From: Gordonia sp. SID5947
GTDB lineage: Bacteria > Actinomycetota > Actinomycetes > Mycobacteriales > Mycobacteriaceae
Reading direction: 5' to 3'
NCBI RefSeq assembly: GCF_009862785.1
Contig: NZ_WWHU01000001.1
Coordinates: forward strand, 1,612,001-1,676,000
Length of the DNA: 64,000 nucleotides
The notes below the pieces were generated by a model. The model made no database searches. It saw only the letters and a list, made by a program, of their open reading frames with translations, and was not told where the DNA came from. This document shows, piece after piece, positions 9,665-17,943 of this stretch (positions within the stretch are counted from its first letter, which is position 1; each line of letters starts with the position of its first letter). The position numbers were made by a program, and so were the translations under genes.

Positions 9665-9678
9665 TGAGCGATTACTCA
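9665..9678. promoter_or_regulatory. operator candidate 2, TGAG-N6-CTCA
   Basis: TGAGcgattaCTCA, the second copy of the inverted repeat, about three helical turns from the first and 17 bp upstream of the TetR -10 box. Its position suits autorepression of the regulator. Confidence 0.6.
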
Positions 9679-9695
9679 ATAATCCTCCGCCCACG

Positions 9696-9701
9696 TAGAG
9701 T
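9696..9701 (+). promoter_or_regulatory. -10 box of a leaderless tetR transcript
   Basis: TAGAGT followed by exactly 7 nt and GTG 9709. This spacing places the transcription start on the start codon, a common actinobacterial arrangement, and decides the TetR start. Confidence 0.5.
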
Positions 9702-9708
9702 GCCAGAC

Positions 9709-10314
9709 GTGACGACGCGAGGAAGGCCACCGAGAATCGGACGCGACGAGATCGTCACCGCCACCCTGGAGGTCCTGCGCGACCGGGGAATCGCCCGGCT
9801 GACCACCCGGGAGATCGCCGATCGGCTCGGCATCTCCGAGGGCAGCATCTTCTACCACTTCGGGGACCGAAAGGGGCTGGTCGGCGCAGTGTTCACCGAG
9901 TCGCTGCGGCCACTGTGGGAGTTCGGGCCGATGATGCCGTCGGCGCCGCACGACATCTCCGAACTGCGCGAGGTCCTCACCGTGTTCACCACCCGCCTCG
10001 AGGAGTTCCTCGAAGACGGACTCGACGTGCTGATGGCCGCGCAGGCCGACACCGCGCTCCGCGCAGAATTGGGCGGGGTGATCCTCGAGAACGACTACGG
10101 GCCACAGCGCGGCGTGACGGCGATCAGCGGCTACCTCCGCTCCGCGCAAGCCGCCGGCGTCATCGCTCCCACAGTCGACGCCGAGGTGACCGCGCATCTG
10201 CTGATCGCGTCGGTCTTCATGCGGTACGCCCAGCCGATGCTCGTCGGCCACGCCCGCGGGCTACCCTCCCGCGACCGGACGCTCGACTTCATCATCGCGA
10301 CCCTGCGCCACTGA
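9709..10314 (+). CDS. TetR/AcrR-family transcriptional regulator of the adjacent exporter
   Basis: A 201-residue TetR-type repressor. The N-terminal helix-turn-helix is clear: GRDEIVTATLEVLRDRGIARLTTREIADRLGISEGSIFYHFGDRKGLV (about residues 10-58). The rest is a helical ligand-binding/dimerisation domain. GTG 9709 is preferred over GTG 9700 because TAGAGT sits 7 nt before it (leaderless). Divergent from the DHA2 exporter with two matching inverted repeats between them, so local, ligand-relieved repression of the exporter and itself is the likely role. It converges with the MobA-like gene, with an 7-nt gap. Confidence 0.88.
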   Translation: MTTRGRPPRIGRDEIVTATLEVLRDRGIARLTTREIADRLGISEGSIFYHFGDRKGLVGAVFTESLRPLWEFGPMMPSAPHDISELREVLTVFTTRLEEFLEDGLDVLMAAQADTALRAELGGVILENDYGPQRGVTAISGYLRSAQAAGVIAPTVDAEVTAHLLIASVFMRYAQPMLVGHARGLPSRDRTLDFIIATLRH

Positions 10315-10321
10315 TCACGAG

Positions 10322-10906
10322 TCAGGTCGGGGTGTCCCGGTCCTGCCCGGAGGCGAGATCCCCGCATTCCACCCGGAGCAGATCGGCGCGCCCGGCCAGA
10401 TACGACTGCGCTCCCACGTCACCGGCCACCGTCGCGATCACCCCGGTGAGGTGATCGGCACCGATGTACACCGGATGTCCGGGCCTACCGCCGAAGACGA
10501 CCCGGGCAATGCGATCGCGCCGACGGCCGACAGCCTCAAGGAGGCGGATGGTCACCTCCGGCCCCACGTCCGGTGTGTCGACAACGTGGAAGACCATGCC
10601 GTCCACATCGGCGTCCAGCGCCGCGGTCGCCGCCACCCGGACCGTTTCCCCCACACCGCTCCGCCAGCCCGGCACGATGAGCATCGAAGCATTATCCGGT
10701 GGGTCGACGATGCGGGCACCCATGGCAACCATCACGACGCCACACCCGCCGTCGGCCAGGGCGTCCACGGACCGTCGCAGCCAATCACCCTCGCCAGCAA
10801 CAATTTTGGGTGCACCGTAGCGGCGCCCCGCACCCGCCGCCAGCACCACACCCATGATGCCGCCCGGGTCGCGACGGTGCGTCGGACCGCGCATTTCCTC
10901 ACCCAT
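10322..10906 (-). CDS. MobA/MocA-like nucleotidyltransferase
   Basis: An NTP-transferase of up to 194 residues. The diagnostic glycosyltransferase-A-fold start is MGVVLAAGAGRRYGAPK (LAAGxGxRxGxxK, nucleotide binding), with HVVDTPDVGPE as the metal-binding acidic motif. MocA-type enzymes attach CMP to molybdopterin for xanthine dehydrogenase-family enzymes; MobA attaches GMP. A xanthine dehydrogenase is encoded about 10 kb away and purine-degradation genes are next door, so maturation of that molybdoenzyme's cofactor is a reasonable inference. The start is unsure: ATG 10906 is the longest, ATG 10894 has gtgagga close by, and ATG 10855 gives the family-typical N-terminus. Confidence 0.75.
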   Translation of the reverse strand: MGEEMRGPTHRRDPGGIMGVVLAAGAGRRYGAPKIVAGEGDWLRRSVDALADGGCGVVMVAMGARIVDPPDNASMLIVPGWRSGVGETVRVAATAALDADVDGMVFHVVDTPDVGPEVTIRLLEAVGRRRDRIARVVFGGRPGHPVYIGADHLTGVIATVAGDVGAQSYLAGRADLLRVECGDLASGQDRDTPT

Positions 10907-11149
10907 GACGACCGCTGATACTAGTGCGACACAAGCCTTTTGTCCGATTCACCCAAGGAATCACCCGATCCGCCGTCCATCGGGGTCGGCCGGTTGGGTT
11001 CACGCTGTAGCGGTCAGCGGCCGACACAGAGGTGAACGAGCATGGTCACAGGCTCCATCAGCGCCATCCGCGGAACGAACCGCAAGACGAGAGTGGCCCC
11101 CGTCGATCAGCTCAGGTCAGCCCGGTTCACGCGAGCGTCCGAACTCTCC

Positions 11150-11155
11150 TAGGCT
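11150..11155 (+). promoter_or_regulatory. -10 box of leaderless uraD-uraH transcript
   Basis: TAGGCT, then 6 nt, then ATG 11162; no Shine-Dalgarno is visible. The rest of the divergent gap 10907-11149 shows no other recognisable element. Confidence 0.5.
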
Positions 11156-11161
11156 GACCGC

Positions 11162-11695
11162 ATGAGACGTGTCGATTGGCGCGGACTGGCGAGTTTCAAC
11201 CAACTCTCCGAACGTCAGGCCATCCAACAGCTGTACGAGTGCTGCAGCTCCTCGATCTGGGCGTCACGGGTGGCCGATGCCCGCCCCTTCCCCGACGACG
11301 AGGCGTTGCTCGAGTACGCGGACCTCATCCTCGCCGACCTCACCGACGCCGATCTCGACGAGGCCCTCGCCGGGCACCCACGTATCGGAGACCGACCCGA
11401 CAACCCGTCGTCCGAGCGGGAGCAATCCGGGGTGGCCGGCGCCGACGCATCGGTCCTCGCCGACCTCGAGAAATTCAACACCGCATACGAGGAGAAGTTC
11501 GGCCACGTGTACCTCGTGTTCGCCGACGGCCGGCCCGCCGACGAGCTGCTCGACATCCTCGGTCGACGTATGCACAACGACGCCGAAACCGAACGACGGG
11601 AGCTGCGAACGGAATTGGCGAAGATCAATCTCAGTAGGCTGACGAGGATGCTGACCCCTGCGAGTAGCCACCTCGACGAAGGAGCCACGACATGA
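11162..11695 (+). CDS. uraD: 2-oxo-4-hydroxy-4-carboxy-5-ureidoimidazoline (OHCU) decarboxylase
   Basis: A 177-residue UraD-type enzyme that decarboxylates OHCU to S-allantoin, the last step of urate oxidation. Family landmarks: FNQLSERQAIQQLYECCSSSIWA near the start, the catalytic-loop GHPRIG (His72) and EKFGHVYLVFADGRPADELLDILGRRMHND in the C-terminal half, all typical of OHCU decarboxylases. Leaderless start: TAGGCT 6 nt before ATG. The stop overlaps the uraH start by ATGA, so the two act as a unit. No uricase gene follows in this window, although it often accompanies these two in Actinobacteria. Confidence 0.93.
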   Translation: MRRVDWRGLASFNQLSERQAIQQLYECCSSSIWASRVADARPFPDDEALLEYADLILADLTDADLDEALAGHPRIGDRPDNPSSEREQSGVAGADASVLADLEKFNTAYEEKFGHVYLVFADGRPADELLDILGRRMHNDAETERRELRTELAKINLSRLTRMLTPASSHLDEGATT

Positions 11696-12018
11696 CGGGC
11701 ATCTCCACTCACGTGCTCGACGCGGTGTCGGGCTCACCGGCCCGGGGGGTGGCGATCTCCCTGAGGGATTCGACCGGAACCGTGCTGGCGACAGGCGTCA
11801 CCGACGATGACGGCCGCATCGCTCAGGTGAACACGGAACCGGTCACACCGGGCACCTATCATCTCGTGTTCGACACCGGTCGATGGTTCGACACGCACGG
11901 GATCACCGGCTTCTACCCGGAGATCGACATCTGCTTCGCGGTCGACGACCCGACACGCCATCACCACGTCCCGGTGCTGCTCAGCCCCTATTCCTACACG
12001 ACCTACCGCGGCAGCTGA
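11692..12018 (+). CDS. uraH: 5-hydroxyisourate hydrolase (transthyretin-like)
   Basis: A 108-residue transthyretin-related protein that hydrolyses 5-hydroxyisourate to OHCU, feeding UraD. Signature elements: N-terminal STHVLDAVSGSPARGV with catalytic-type His7, the internal FYPEIDICF strand and the C-terminal tetrapeptide YRGS that distinguishes HIU hydrolases from transthyretin. ATG overlaps the uraD stop (ATGA). The order uraD-uraH means the downstream enzyme of the pathway is translated first. Cytosolic. Confidence 0.95.
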   Translation: MTGISTHVLDAVSGSPARGVAISLRDSTGTVLATGVTDDDGRIAQVNTEPVTPGTYHLVFDTGRWFDTHGITGFYPEIDICFAVDDPTRHHHVPVLLSPYSYTTYRGS

Positions 12019-12361
12019 CCGGGCACAACGGTGGCGCCGCGAGCCCCGGCGTGCGGACCGACACCGCACCGGATGCGACGTACTTCACTCCCTAGGGGGT
12101 AGAGTCAGGACGAAGCCGACGATACGACGCGTCCACGCATTCGCGGGGACCGAGTCGGCGGTGGAACGGATATCACGCCGCACTCCACCGATCACTTCTC
12201 CGAACGGATGTCCGATGTCCAACGATGCCAATCTTTTTTCACACTGCACCGACACCACGCACGCTGCCGTGCTGGCGACCACCGCGACCTCAGATCTCGA
12301 GTTCTCCGACGCGCCGGACGATCCGACTTCCGCGGGGCGAGACTGAGCGGGCGGTCCGACC
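12019..12361. other. 343 bp gap downstream of uraH
   Basis: No gene is well supported. A 43-codon ATG frame (12215-12346) and a 108-codon reverse frame (12085-12411) are open, but neither has family-like sequence or a good Shine-Dalgarno. No clear terminator is seen after uraH. No uricase sequence is present. Confidence 0.5.
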
Positions 12362-12799
12362 GTGGCACCCGCACTCGGCCCGACTCGGCTCAAACTGGCA
12401 CCTGACCTCACTCTCCCGATCGCCGGGGCCTGGCTGCCCTACACATCGCAGATCTCACAGGAACTCCCGGCCCTCCAAGCGGCCGGCCGCAGCAGGCTGG
12501 GTGTCATCAGCCGTATCGACGTGAATTGGCGGAATTTCGCGCGCTATCCCGGATTAGACTCCGAGAATTCGCCCGACGTGCTGCCGCTGATGTCGGTCAC
12601 GGCCGACCACGCCACGGTGACGCTGCTCGTCATTCCGCCGAGAACCCAGTCTGCCCTTGCCGCCACCCTGTTGCGGCAAGCCGGCCAATGCACCACATCA
12701 CCCGGTTCCGAGCACAGCCACCTCTACCGCGACGCCCAGCGGATCCTTCATCGCGCTGCACTCCAGTGCGGCGCCATAGAGCCAAAAGCGGCCGGCTGA
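12362..12799 (+). CDS. hypothetical protein, unrecognised
   Basis: A 145-codon GTG frame whose translation (PYTSQISQELPALQAAGRSRLGVISRIDVNWRNF... then DVLPLMSVTADHATVTLLVIPP) has the balanced composition of a real soluble protein, with mixed helices and two hydrophobic strands. Codon choice is less GC-biased than in neighbours (TTA, AGA, ATT and AAT occur), which suggests foreign origin or a weakly expressed gene. No family is recognised, no signal peptide or membrane segment is visible, and no strong Shine-Dalgarno precedes the GTG. It is convergent with cspA. Confidence 0.4.
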   Translation: MAPALGPTRLKLAPDLTLPIAGAWLPYTSQISQELPALQAAGRSRLGVISRIDVNWRNFARYPGLDSENSPDVLPLMSVTADHATVTLLVIPPRTQSALAATLLRQAGQCTTSPGSEHSHLYRDAQRILHRAALQCGAIEPKAAG

Positions 12800-12862
12800 G
12801 CCGATGGCATGATCGGCGTCGGCCACATCTGTTGCGGCACAACAACAGCACGATACAAACAC

Positions 12863-12916
12863 CGAGATTCTACAGCGACACCGAGATACACCAGCAACGA
12901 CGAGATACAACAAACG
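12863..12916. repeat. three imperfect 19 bp direct repeats, CGAGATaC core
   Basis: CGAGAT begins at 12863, 12882 and 12901, an exact 19 bp period, with the next two or three bases and A/C-rich remainder partly shared between copies. It lies between the hypothetical gene and the cspA terminator. The strand is unusually A/C-rich for this genome. Function unknown. Confidence 0.5.
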
Positions 12917-12940
12917 CCGCCCGGAAATCCGGGCGGCGTT
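12913..12940 (-). terminator. Rho-independent-like terminator of cspA
   Basis: Perfect 12 bp stem (AACGCCGCCCGG / CCGGGCGGCGTT) with a 4-nt loop, 18 bp beyond the cspA stop. On the minus strand it is followed by TGTTGTAT, a weak T-rich tail, typical of high-GC terminators. Confidence 0.75.
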
Positions 12941-12958
12941 CGTCGTTGAAGACTGTGG

Positions 12959-13165
12959 TCAGATGGCGGTCACAGTGGTCGCCTGCGGGCCCTTGGGGCC
13001 CTGCTCGACCTCGAACTGGACACGCTGCTGCTCTTCGAGGCTGCGGTAGCCGCCGCCCTGAATGGCCGAGTAGTGAACGAAAACGTCACCATCGGTGCTG
13101 TCGTCGGGAGCGATGAAGCCGAAGCCCTTTTCGCTGTTGAACCACTTGACGGTTCCTTGAGCCAT
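12959..13165 (-). CDS. cspA: cold shock protein, CspA family
   Basis: A 68-residue single cold-shock (OB-fold) domain protein, an RNA/ssDNA chaperone. Both nucleic-acid binding motifs are intact: RNP1 as KGFGFI and RNP2 as VFVHYSAI, inside [37 protein letters not shown] 13165 is chosen over the longer frame start at 13195 because it gives the canonical N-terminus and has gagaagta upstream. Monocistronic, closed by a strong hairpin at 12913-12940. Highly expressed families like this often have long structured leaders; none is obvious here. Confidence 0.96.
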   Translation of the reverse strand: MAQGTVKWFNSEKGFGFIAPDDSTDGDVFVHYSAIQGGGYRSLEEQQRVQFEVEQGPKGPQATTVTAI

Positions 13166-13396
13166 GATGCTGGTACTTCTCTCTATTTTGCACACGAGGG
13201 CCGTGTGGCACTCGCTCGACCATCATCGCACACTTTGTGACTTTTGAGATAACCGTGACGAAAGCGAACCCGTCTGAGCCACGAATCCGGCGCCCGTCGC
13301 ACCCTTCTTTTCGTGGCTGCACAGTCGACTCCGGGCCAGATCACGACGGTGCGGCCAGAAGTGTCCTGACACGCGAGTCCAGCGACGTGGCGGGAC

Positions 13397-13402
13397 TATC
13401 GT
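13397..13402 (+). promoter_or_regulatory. -10 box candidate for leaderless kinase transcript
   Basis: TATCGT with 8 nt to GTG 13411. Supports that start over several upstream in-frame candidates. Confidence 0.4.
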
Positions 13403-13410
13403 TTCCTGCT

Positions 13411-14043
13411 GTGTCCGTCCTGACCGACCTCGACGATGTGCTCGCCGCCCGCGCCGGCGAGCGCATCGTGGTCGGCGTGACCGGTCCGCCCGGATCGGGC
13501 AAGACGTCGCTGGCGCGCGGTCTCACCGACCACTATCGGAGATTGCACGGCGATGGTTTCGTCGGCCATCTCCCGATGGACGGGTTCCATCTCGCCGATC
13601 GCGTTCTCGCACAATTGGGCCGATCCGAACGCAAAGGCGCACCGGACACCTTCGACGTGGACGGCTACATCGCGCTGCTGACCCGTGTGATCGGGGCGGA
13701 CCGCGACGTCTACGCCCCCGACTTCGACCACAGCGCAGGCGAGCCGGTCGCCGCGGCGCTCGTGCTGCCGGCGACGGCGGGCCTCATCGTCACCGAGGGC
13801 AACTACTTGGCCCTCGACGGACGATGGTCACCGGTCGCCGATCTGCTCACCCGGTTGTATTACGTGGACGCGCCGACCCGCCTGCGCCGGAATCGGTTGG
13901 TATCCCGCCACGTCGCCGCGGGCAGATCGACCGAAGCTGCCCGCGCGTGGGTCGAGAACGTCGACGAGCCGAACGCGGCGCTCGTCGCGAACACCCGGGA
14001 TCGCGCGGACCTCGTCGTCGATGGCACGGCCCCGCTCTTCTGA
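13411..14043 (+). CDS. P-loop nucleoside/sugar kinase-like protein (PanK/FrcK superfamily)
   Basis: A 210-residue P-loop kinase of the uridine kinase/pantothenate kinase-like group, sometimes annotated nucleoside/nucleotide kinase family protein. Walker A is GVTGPPGSGKTS; the substrate motif HLPMDGFHLADRVL and the DTFDVDGYI and VTEGNYLAL segments are typical of the group, as is the late RLxRNRLVSRHVAAGRS arginine cluster (lid). The precise substrate (fructose, nucleoside or a coenzyme precursor) cannot be read. GTG 13411 is chosen because TATCGT lies 8 nt before it; the open frame extends upstream to 13237 without homologous text. Convergent with pyc across a shared hairpin. Confidence 0.8.
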   Translation: MSVLTDLDDVLAARAGERIVVGVTGPPGSGKTSLARGLTDHYRRLHGDGFVGHLPMDGFHLADRVLAQLGRSERKGAPDTFDVDGYIALLTRVIGADRDVYAPDFDHSAGEPVAAALVLPATAGLIVTEGNYLALDGRWSPVADLLTRLYYVDAPTRLRRNRLVSRHVAAGRSTEAARAWVENVDEPNAALVANTRDRADLVVDGTAPLF

Positions 14044-14047
14044 CACG

Positions 14048-14095
14048 CAGGACTCCCGGACACACGCGCTATCGCACGGGCATCCGGGAGTCCTG
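14048..14095. terminator. bidirectional hairpin between the kinase gene and pyc
   Basis: Perfect 13 bp inverted repeat CAGGACTCCCGGA / TCCGGGAGTCCTG separated by 22 nt, placed between the convergent stops at 14043 and 14116. Suits transcription from both sides. Confidence 0.7.
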
Positions 14096-14115
14096 GGTGG
14101 GCTCGCGCCTCGCGA

Positions 14116-17100
14116 CTACCCGATCTCGATCAGCAGGTCACCCGGTGCGACCTGGGTGACCGCGCCGACCGCGACGCGCGCGACCTTGCCGCCGAGCGGT
14201 GCGGTGATGGTGGCTTCCATCTTCATCGCCTCGATGGTGCCGATCGCCGCACCCGCGGCGACCTCGTCACCGACGTCCACCGACAACGACACCACCCCGG
14301 CGAACGGGGCGCCGATGTGATGCGGGTTGGACCGGTCGGCCCGTTCGGCCGCCTCGACGGCGGAGTCCACCGACCCGTCGCGTACCGACACCGGACGCAG
14401 CTGCCCGTTCAACACACACATCACCGTCCGCATACCCCGTTCGTCGGGCTCGCTGATGGCTTCGAGCCCGATGAGCAGTTCGACGCCGGGTTCGAGTTCG
14501 ACACGGTGCTCCTCGCCGTAGCGCAGACCGTAGAAGAACTGATTCGCCGACAGACGCGAGGTGTCGCCGTAGTCCTCGTAGTGCTTCTCGAACTCCTTCG
14601 TCGGCCCGGGGAACAGCAAGCGGTTCAACGTTTCCTGCCGCGTGCGACCGGGCACGTCGAGCGCCGCGGAGTCGTCGTCGGTCAATGTCTCCGGCGGGGC
14701 GGCCTCACCACGACCCTGCAACGCGATGCTGCGCAACGGTTCCGGCCACCCGCCTGCCGGATCGCCGAGCTCACCCCGCAGGAAGCCGATCACCGAATCC
14801 GGGATGTCGTAGGCAGACGGGTCAGAGGCGAACTCGGTGGCGGTGATGCCACGCCCGACGAGCGCCAGTGCGAGATCGCCGACCACCTTGGACGACGGTG
14901 TCACCTTGATGAGCCGGCCGAGCATACGGTCGGCGGCCGCATAGGCCTCTTCGACGGCTTCGAACCGATTGCCCAGACCGAGCGCGATCGCCTGCTGGCG
15001 CAGATTCGACAGCTGGCCACCGGGGATCTCATGGGTGTACACGCGTCCGGTCGGGGCCGGAATACCGGATTCGAAGGGCGCGTACACCTTTCGCAGCGCT
15101 TCCCAGTACGGCTCGAGATCGCATACCGACTTGAGGTCGAGGCCGGTGTCACGGTCGGTGTGCGCGGCCGCCGCCACGATCGCCGAGAGCGCGGGCTGGC
15201 TGGTGGTGCCGGCCAACGCAGCGCTCGCGCCGTCGACCGCACTCGCGCCGGCCTGCCAAGCCGCCAGATAGGTGGCCAGCTGCCCGCCGGGGGTGTCGTG
15301 GGTGTGCACGTGCACCGGTAGGTCGAACTCCTTGCGCAACGCCGAGACCAGCGTGGTGGCCGCCGGGGCGCGCAACAGTCCGGCCATGTCCTTGATCGCC
15401 AACACATGTGCGCCCGCCTCGACGATCTGCTCGGCCAGCCGCAGGTAGTAGTCGAGGGTGTAGAGATCCTCGTCGGGATCGGCGAGATCGCCGGTGTAGC
15501 TCATCGCCACCTCGGCCACCGCGGTACCGGTCTCCCGAACCGCGTCGATCGCCGGTCGCATCTGATCGACGTTGTTGAGCGCGTCGAAGATGCGGAAGAT
15601 GTCGATACCCACCTCGGTGGCCTCGGCCACGAACGCGGTGGTGACCTTCGTCGGATACGGCGTGTAGCCGACGGTGTTGGCGCCCCGCAGCAACATCTGC
15701 AGGCAGATGTTGGGGATGGCCTCGCGGAGCTGCGCCAGCCGATCCCAGGGATCCTCCTTGAGGAACCGCAGAGCGACGTCATAGGTTGCGCCACCCCAGC
15801 ATTCGACCGACAGCAACTGCGGCGTCAACGCCGCGACATACGGCGCAACCATCATCAGTCCGTTGGTGCGCACCCGGGTCGCCAACAGCGACTGGTGGGC
15901 GTCACGGAACGTGGTGTCGGTGATACCGAGCCGCTTGGAGTCACGCAGATCCGCGGCGAACCCCTCCGGACCGAGTGCCAACAGACGCTGCCGAGAGCCA
16001 TCCGGCGGTGCGGCCAGGGCGGCACGTTCCAGCGTGGGCAGCTTGTCGCGTGGGTAGACCTTCGTCGGCCGCTCACCGTGCGGCTTGTTGACCGTCACGT
16101 CCGCGAGATAGGACAGGATCTTGGTACCGCGATCGGCCGAGGACCGCGAGGTCAGCAGCGACGGCCGCTCCTCGATGAAGGACGTGGTGACGCGACCCTC
16201 GCGGAAGTCCGGATCATCGAGCACCGCCTGCAGGAACGGGATGTTGGTCGCGACGCCGCGAATACGGAACTCGGCGACCGCCCGGCGTCCCCGGCGCACA
16301 GCGGTGGCGAAATCCCTTCCGCGACAAGTGAGCTTGACGAGCATCGAATCGAAATGGCCGCTCACCTCGGCACCCAGTACCGCGCCACCGTCCAAGCGCA
16401 CCCCCGCGCCGCCGGGACTGCGATACGCGGTGATGCGCCCGACGTCGGGACGGAACCCGTTGGCGGGATCCTCGGTGGTGATGCGACACTGCAACGCCGC
16501 GCCGCGGATGGTGATCCGATCCTGGGTCAATCCCAGCTCGGCCAACGACTCACCCGCCGCGATCCGCAGCTGGGAGCCGACCAGATCGACGTCGGTGATC
16601 TCCTCGGTGACCGTGTGCTCCACCTGGATTCGCGGGTTCATCTCGATGAACACATGACGGCCCTGTTCGTCGAGCAGGAACTCGACCGTGCCCGCACACG
16701 TGTAGCCGATGTGCCGGGCGAAAGCGACCGCGTCGGCGCAGATCCGCTCACGCAGCTGCGGGTCGAGGTTCGGTGCCGGAGCCAGCTCGACGACCTTCTG
16801 ATGGCGGCGTTGCACACTGCAGTCCCGCTCGAAGAGGTGGATCACGTCACCATGGGTGTCGGCCAGGATCTGGACCTCGATATGGCGAGGATTGACCACC
16901 GCCTGTTCCAGGAACACGGTCGGGTCCCCGAAGGCGGCATCCGCCTCTCGCGAGGCCGCCGCGATCGCGTCGGCGAGGTCGTCGAGCTGCTCGACCCGAC
17001 GCATGCCGCGCCCACCACCGCCGGCCACCGCCTTGACGAACACCGGGAACTGCATGTCCTGCGCCGCGCGTAGCAACTCGTCGATGTCAGCCGACGGCTC

Positions 17101-17505
17101 CGACGACGCCAGCACCGGCAATCCCGCCGCCTTCGCCGCGGCCACCGCGGTCGCCTTGTTCCCGGTCAGCTCGAGCACATCGGCCGACGGCCCGACGAAC
17201 GTGATTCCGGCCTCCGCGCACGCGGCAGCCAGCCCCTGGTTCTCCGAGAGAAATCCATAACCCGGGTAGATGGCGTCCGCCCCGCACCGCACCGCCGCCC
17301 CGACGACCTCGTCGACCGACAGATACGCGCGAACCGGATGGCCCGGCACACCGATCTGGTAGGACTCGTCGGCCTTGAGACGGTGGACCGAGTTCCGGTC
17401 CTCGTAGGGGAAGATCGCGACCGTTCTGGCCCCGAGTTCGTAGGCTGCGCGGAAGGCACGGATCGCGATCTCACCGCGGTTGGCCACCAGGACTTTGTCG
17501 AACAC
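14116..17505 (-). CDS. pyc: pyruvate carboxylase
   Basis: A 1129-residue single-chain pyruvate carboxylase that converts pyruvate to oxaloacetate (anaplerosis). Order: biotin carboxylase (about 1-450, FDKVLVANRGEIAIRAFRAA, VAGGGGRGMRR, FIEMNPRIQVEHTVTEE), carboxyltransferase of the HMGL/TIM-barrel type (about 525-800, TDTTFRDAHQSLLATRVRT, ECWGGATYDVALRFL, KDMAGLL, HVHTHDTPGG), PYC-OADA domain, and a C-terminal biotinyl domain with EAMKMEA, Lys1095. GTG 17505 is chosen since the protein then begins FDKVLVANRGE and gagagagag lies just upstream; a 14-residue longer frame exists. Monocistronic, terminated by a shared hairpin. Length is normal for the family. Confidence 0.97.
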   Translation of the reverse strand: MFDKVLVANRGEIAIRAFRAAYELGARTVAIFPYEDRNSVHRLKADESYQIGVPGHPVRAYLSVDEVVGAAVRCGADAIYPGYGFLSENQGLAAACAEAGITFVGPSADVLELTGNKATAVAAAKAAGLPVLASSEPSADIDELLRAAQDMQFPVFVKAVAGGGGRGMRRVEQLDDLADAIAAASREADAAFGDPTVFLEQAVVNPRHIEVQILADTHGDVIHLFERDCSVQRRHQKVVELAPAPNLDPQLRERICADAVAFARHIGYTCAGTVEFLLDEQGRHVFIEMNPRIQVEHTVTEEITDVDLVGSQLRIAAGESLAELGLTQDRITIRGAALQCRITTEDPANGFRPDVGRITAYRSPGGAGVRLDGGAVLGAEVSGHFDSMLVKLTCRGRDFATAVRRGRRAVAEFRIRGVATNIPFLQAVLDDPDFREGRVTTSFIEERPSLLTSRSSADRGTKILSYLADVTVNKPHGERPTKVYPRDKLPTLERAALAAPPDGSRQRLLALGPEGFAADLRDSKRLGITDTTFRDAHQSLLATRVRTNGLMMVAPYVAALTPQLLSVECWGGATYDVALRFLKEDPWDRLAQLREAIPNICLQMLLRGANTVGYTPYPTKVTTAFVAEATEVGIDIFRIFDALNNVDQMRPAIDAVRETGTAVAEVAMSYTGDLADPDEDLYTLDYYLRLAEQIVEAGAHVLAIKDMAGLLRAPAATTLVSALRKEFDLPVHVHTHDTPGGQLATYLAAWQAGASAVDGASAALAGTTSQPALSAIVAAAAHTDRDTGLDLKSVCDLEPYWEALRKVYAPFESGIPAPTGRVYTHEIPGGQLSNLRQQAIALGLGNRFEAVEEAYAAADRMLGRLIKVTPSSKVVGDLALALVGRGITATEFASDPSAYDIPDSVIGFLRGELGDPAGGWPEPLRSIALQGRGEAAPPETLTDDDSAALDVPGRTRQETLNRLLFPGPTKEFEKHYEDYGDTSRLSANQFFYGLRYGEEHRVELEPGVELLIGLEAISEPDERGMRTVMCVLNGQLRPVSVRDGSVDSAVEAAERADRSNPHHIGAPFAGVVSLSVDVGDEVAAGAAIGTIEAMKMEATITAPLGGKVARVAVGAVTQVAPGDLLIEIG

Positions 17506-17943
17506 GTGACTCTCTCTCGTCAGGGCGCCGGAGCACGTCCACCTCACCGTGGCGAGCGCTCACCTTGCCGCATGGATTACACGCTGGAGTGCTCTCAGAT
17601 TACTGGTGCGGACATCGGGGCAACACGGCGCCCAAGGCAACGCAGGGGGATCAGACCTCAGACCGACGGTCTCACAAGAATGCCGCTGACCTGTGCGTTT
17701 TCGGTAACAGCACCGACCGAGCGCTCGGACCGAGGTCCGTCCCCATCGACTCGACGACGGGCTACCCCGGTGGCCGGATCGATTCGTCGGCGATCGGCCG
17801 AGCGTGAGCCGACAGGACCGCAGCGCACGATCCCCTGGCCCTGATCTCGCGTGGCCGCGGTACGACTGAGCGATACGTGTGTCATATCGGATTTCTCCGA
17901 ATGAGCGGGGGTCGATAGCGTAGCCATCGGAGGTGTGTCAGTC
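17506..17943. other. 438 bp divergent gap between pyc and the MFS gene
   Basis: No supported gene. Towards the right end there is CGGAtttcTCCG (17888-17899), a small inverted repeat, and TAGCGT (17916-17921), a likely -10 box for the MFS gene followed by cggagg at 17928-17933. Nothing else is recognised. Confidence 0.4.

Noticed and set aside
12215..12346. 43-codon frame MSNDANLFSHCTDTTHAAV... after uraH
   Set aside because: No Shine-Dalgarno, no homology I recognise and no conservation evidence; noted only as part of the gap.
12085..12411. 108-codon reverse frame in the same gap
   Set aside because: Composition looks random and it overlaps the plus-strand hypothetical gene start.
14317..17073. 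Long open frames antisense to pyc (e.g. 14317-15321 and 15406-17073)
   Set aside because: Arg/Val/Asp-rich translations without family signatures, mirror images of the clearly real pyruvate carboxylase; an expected artefact of high-GC third positions.
17888..17899. CGGAtttcTCCG before the 17.9 kb MFS gene as an operator
   Set aside because: Only 4 bp arms and a single copy with no adjacent regulator gene; too weak.
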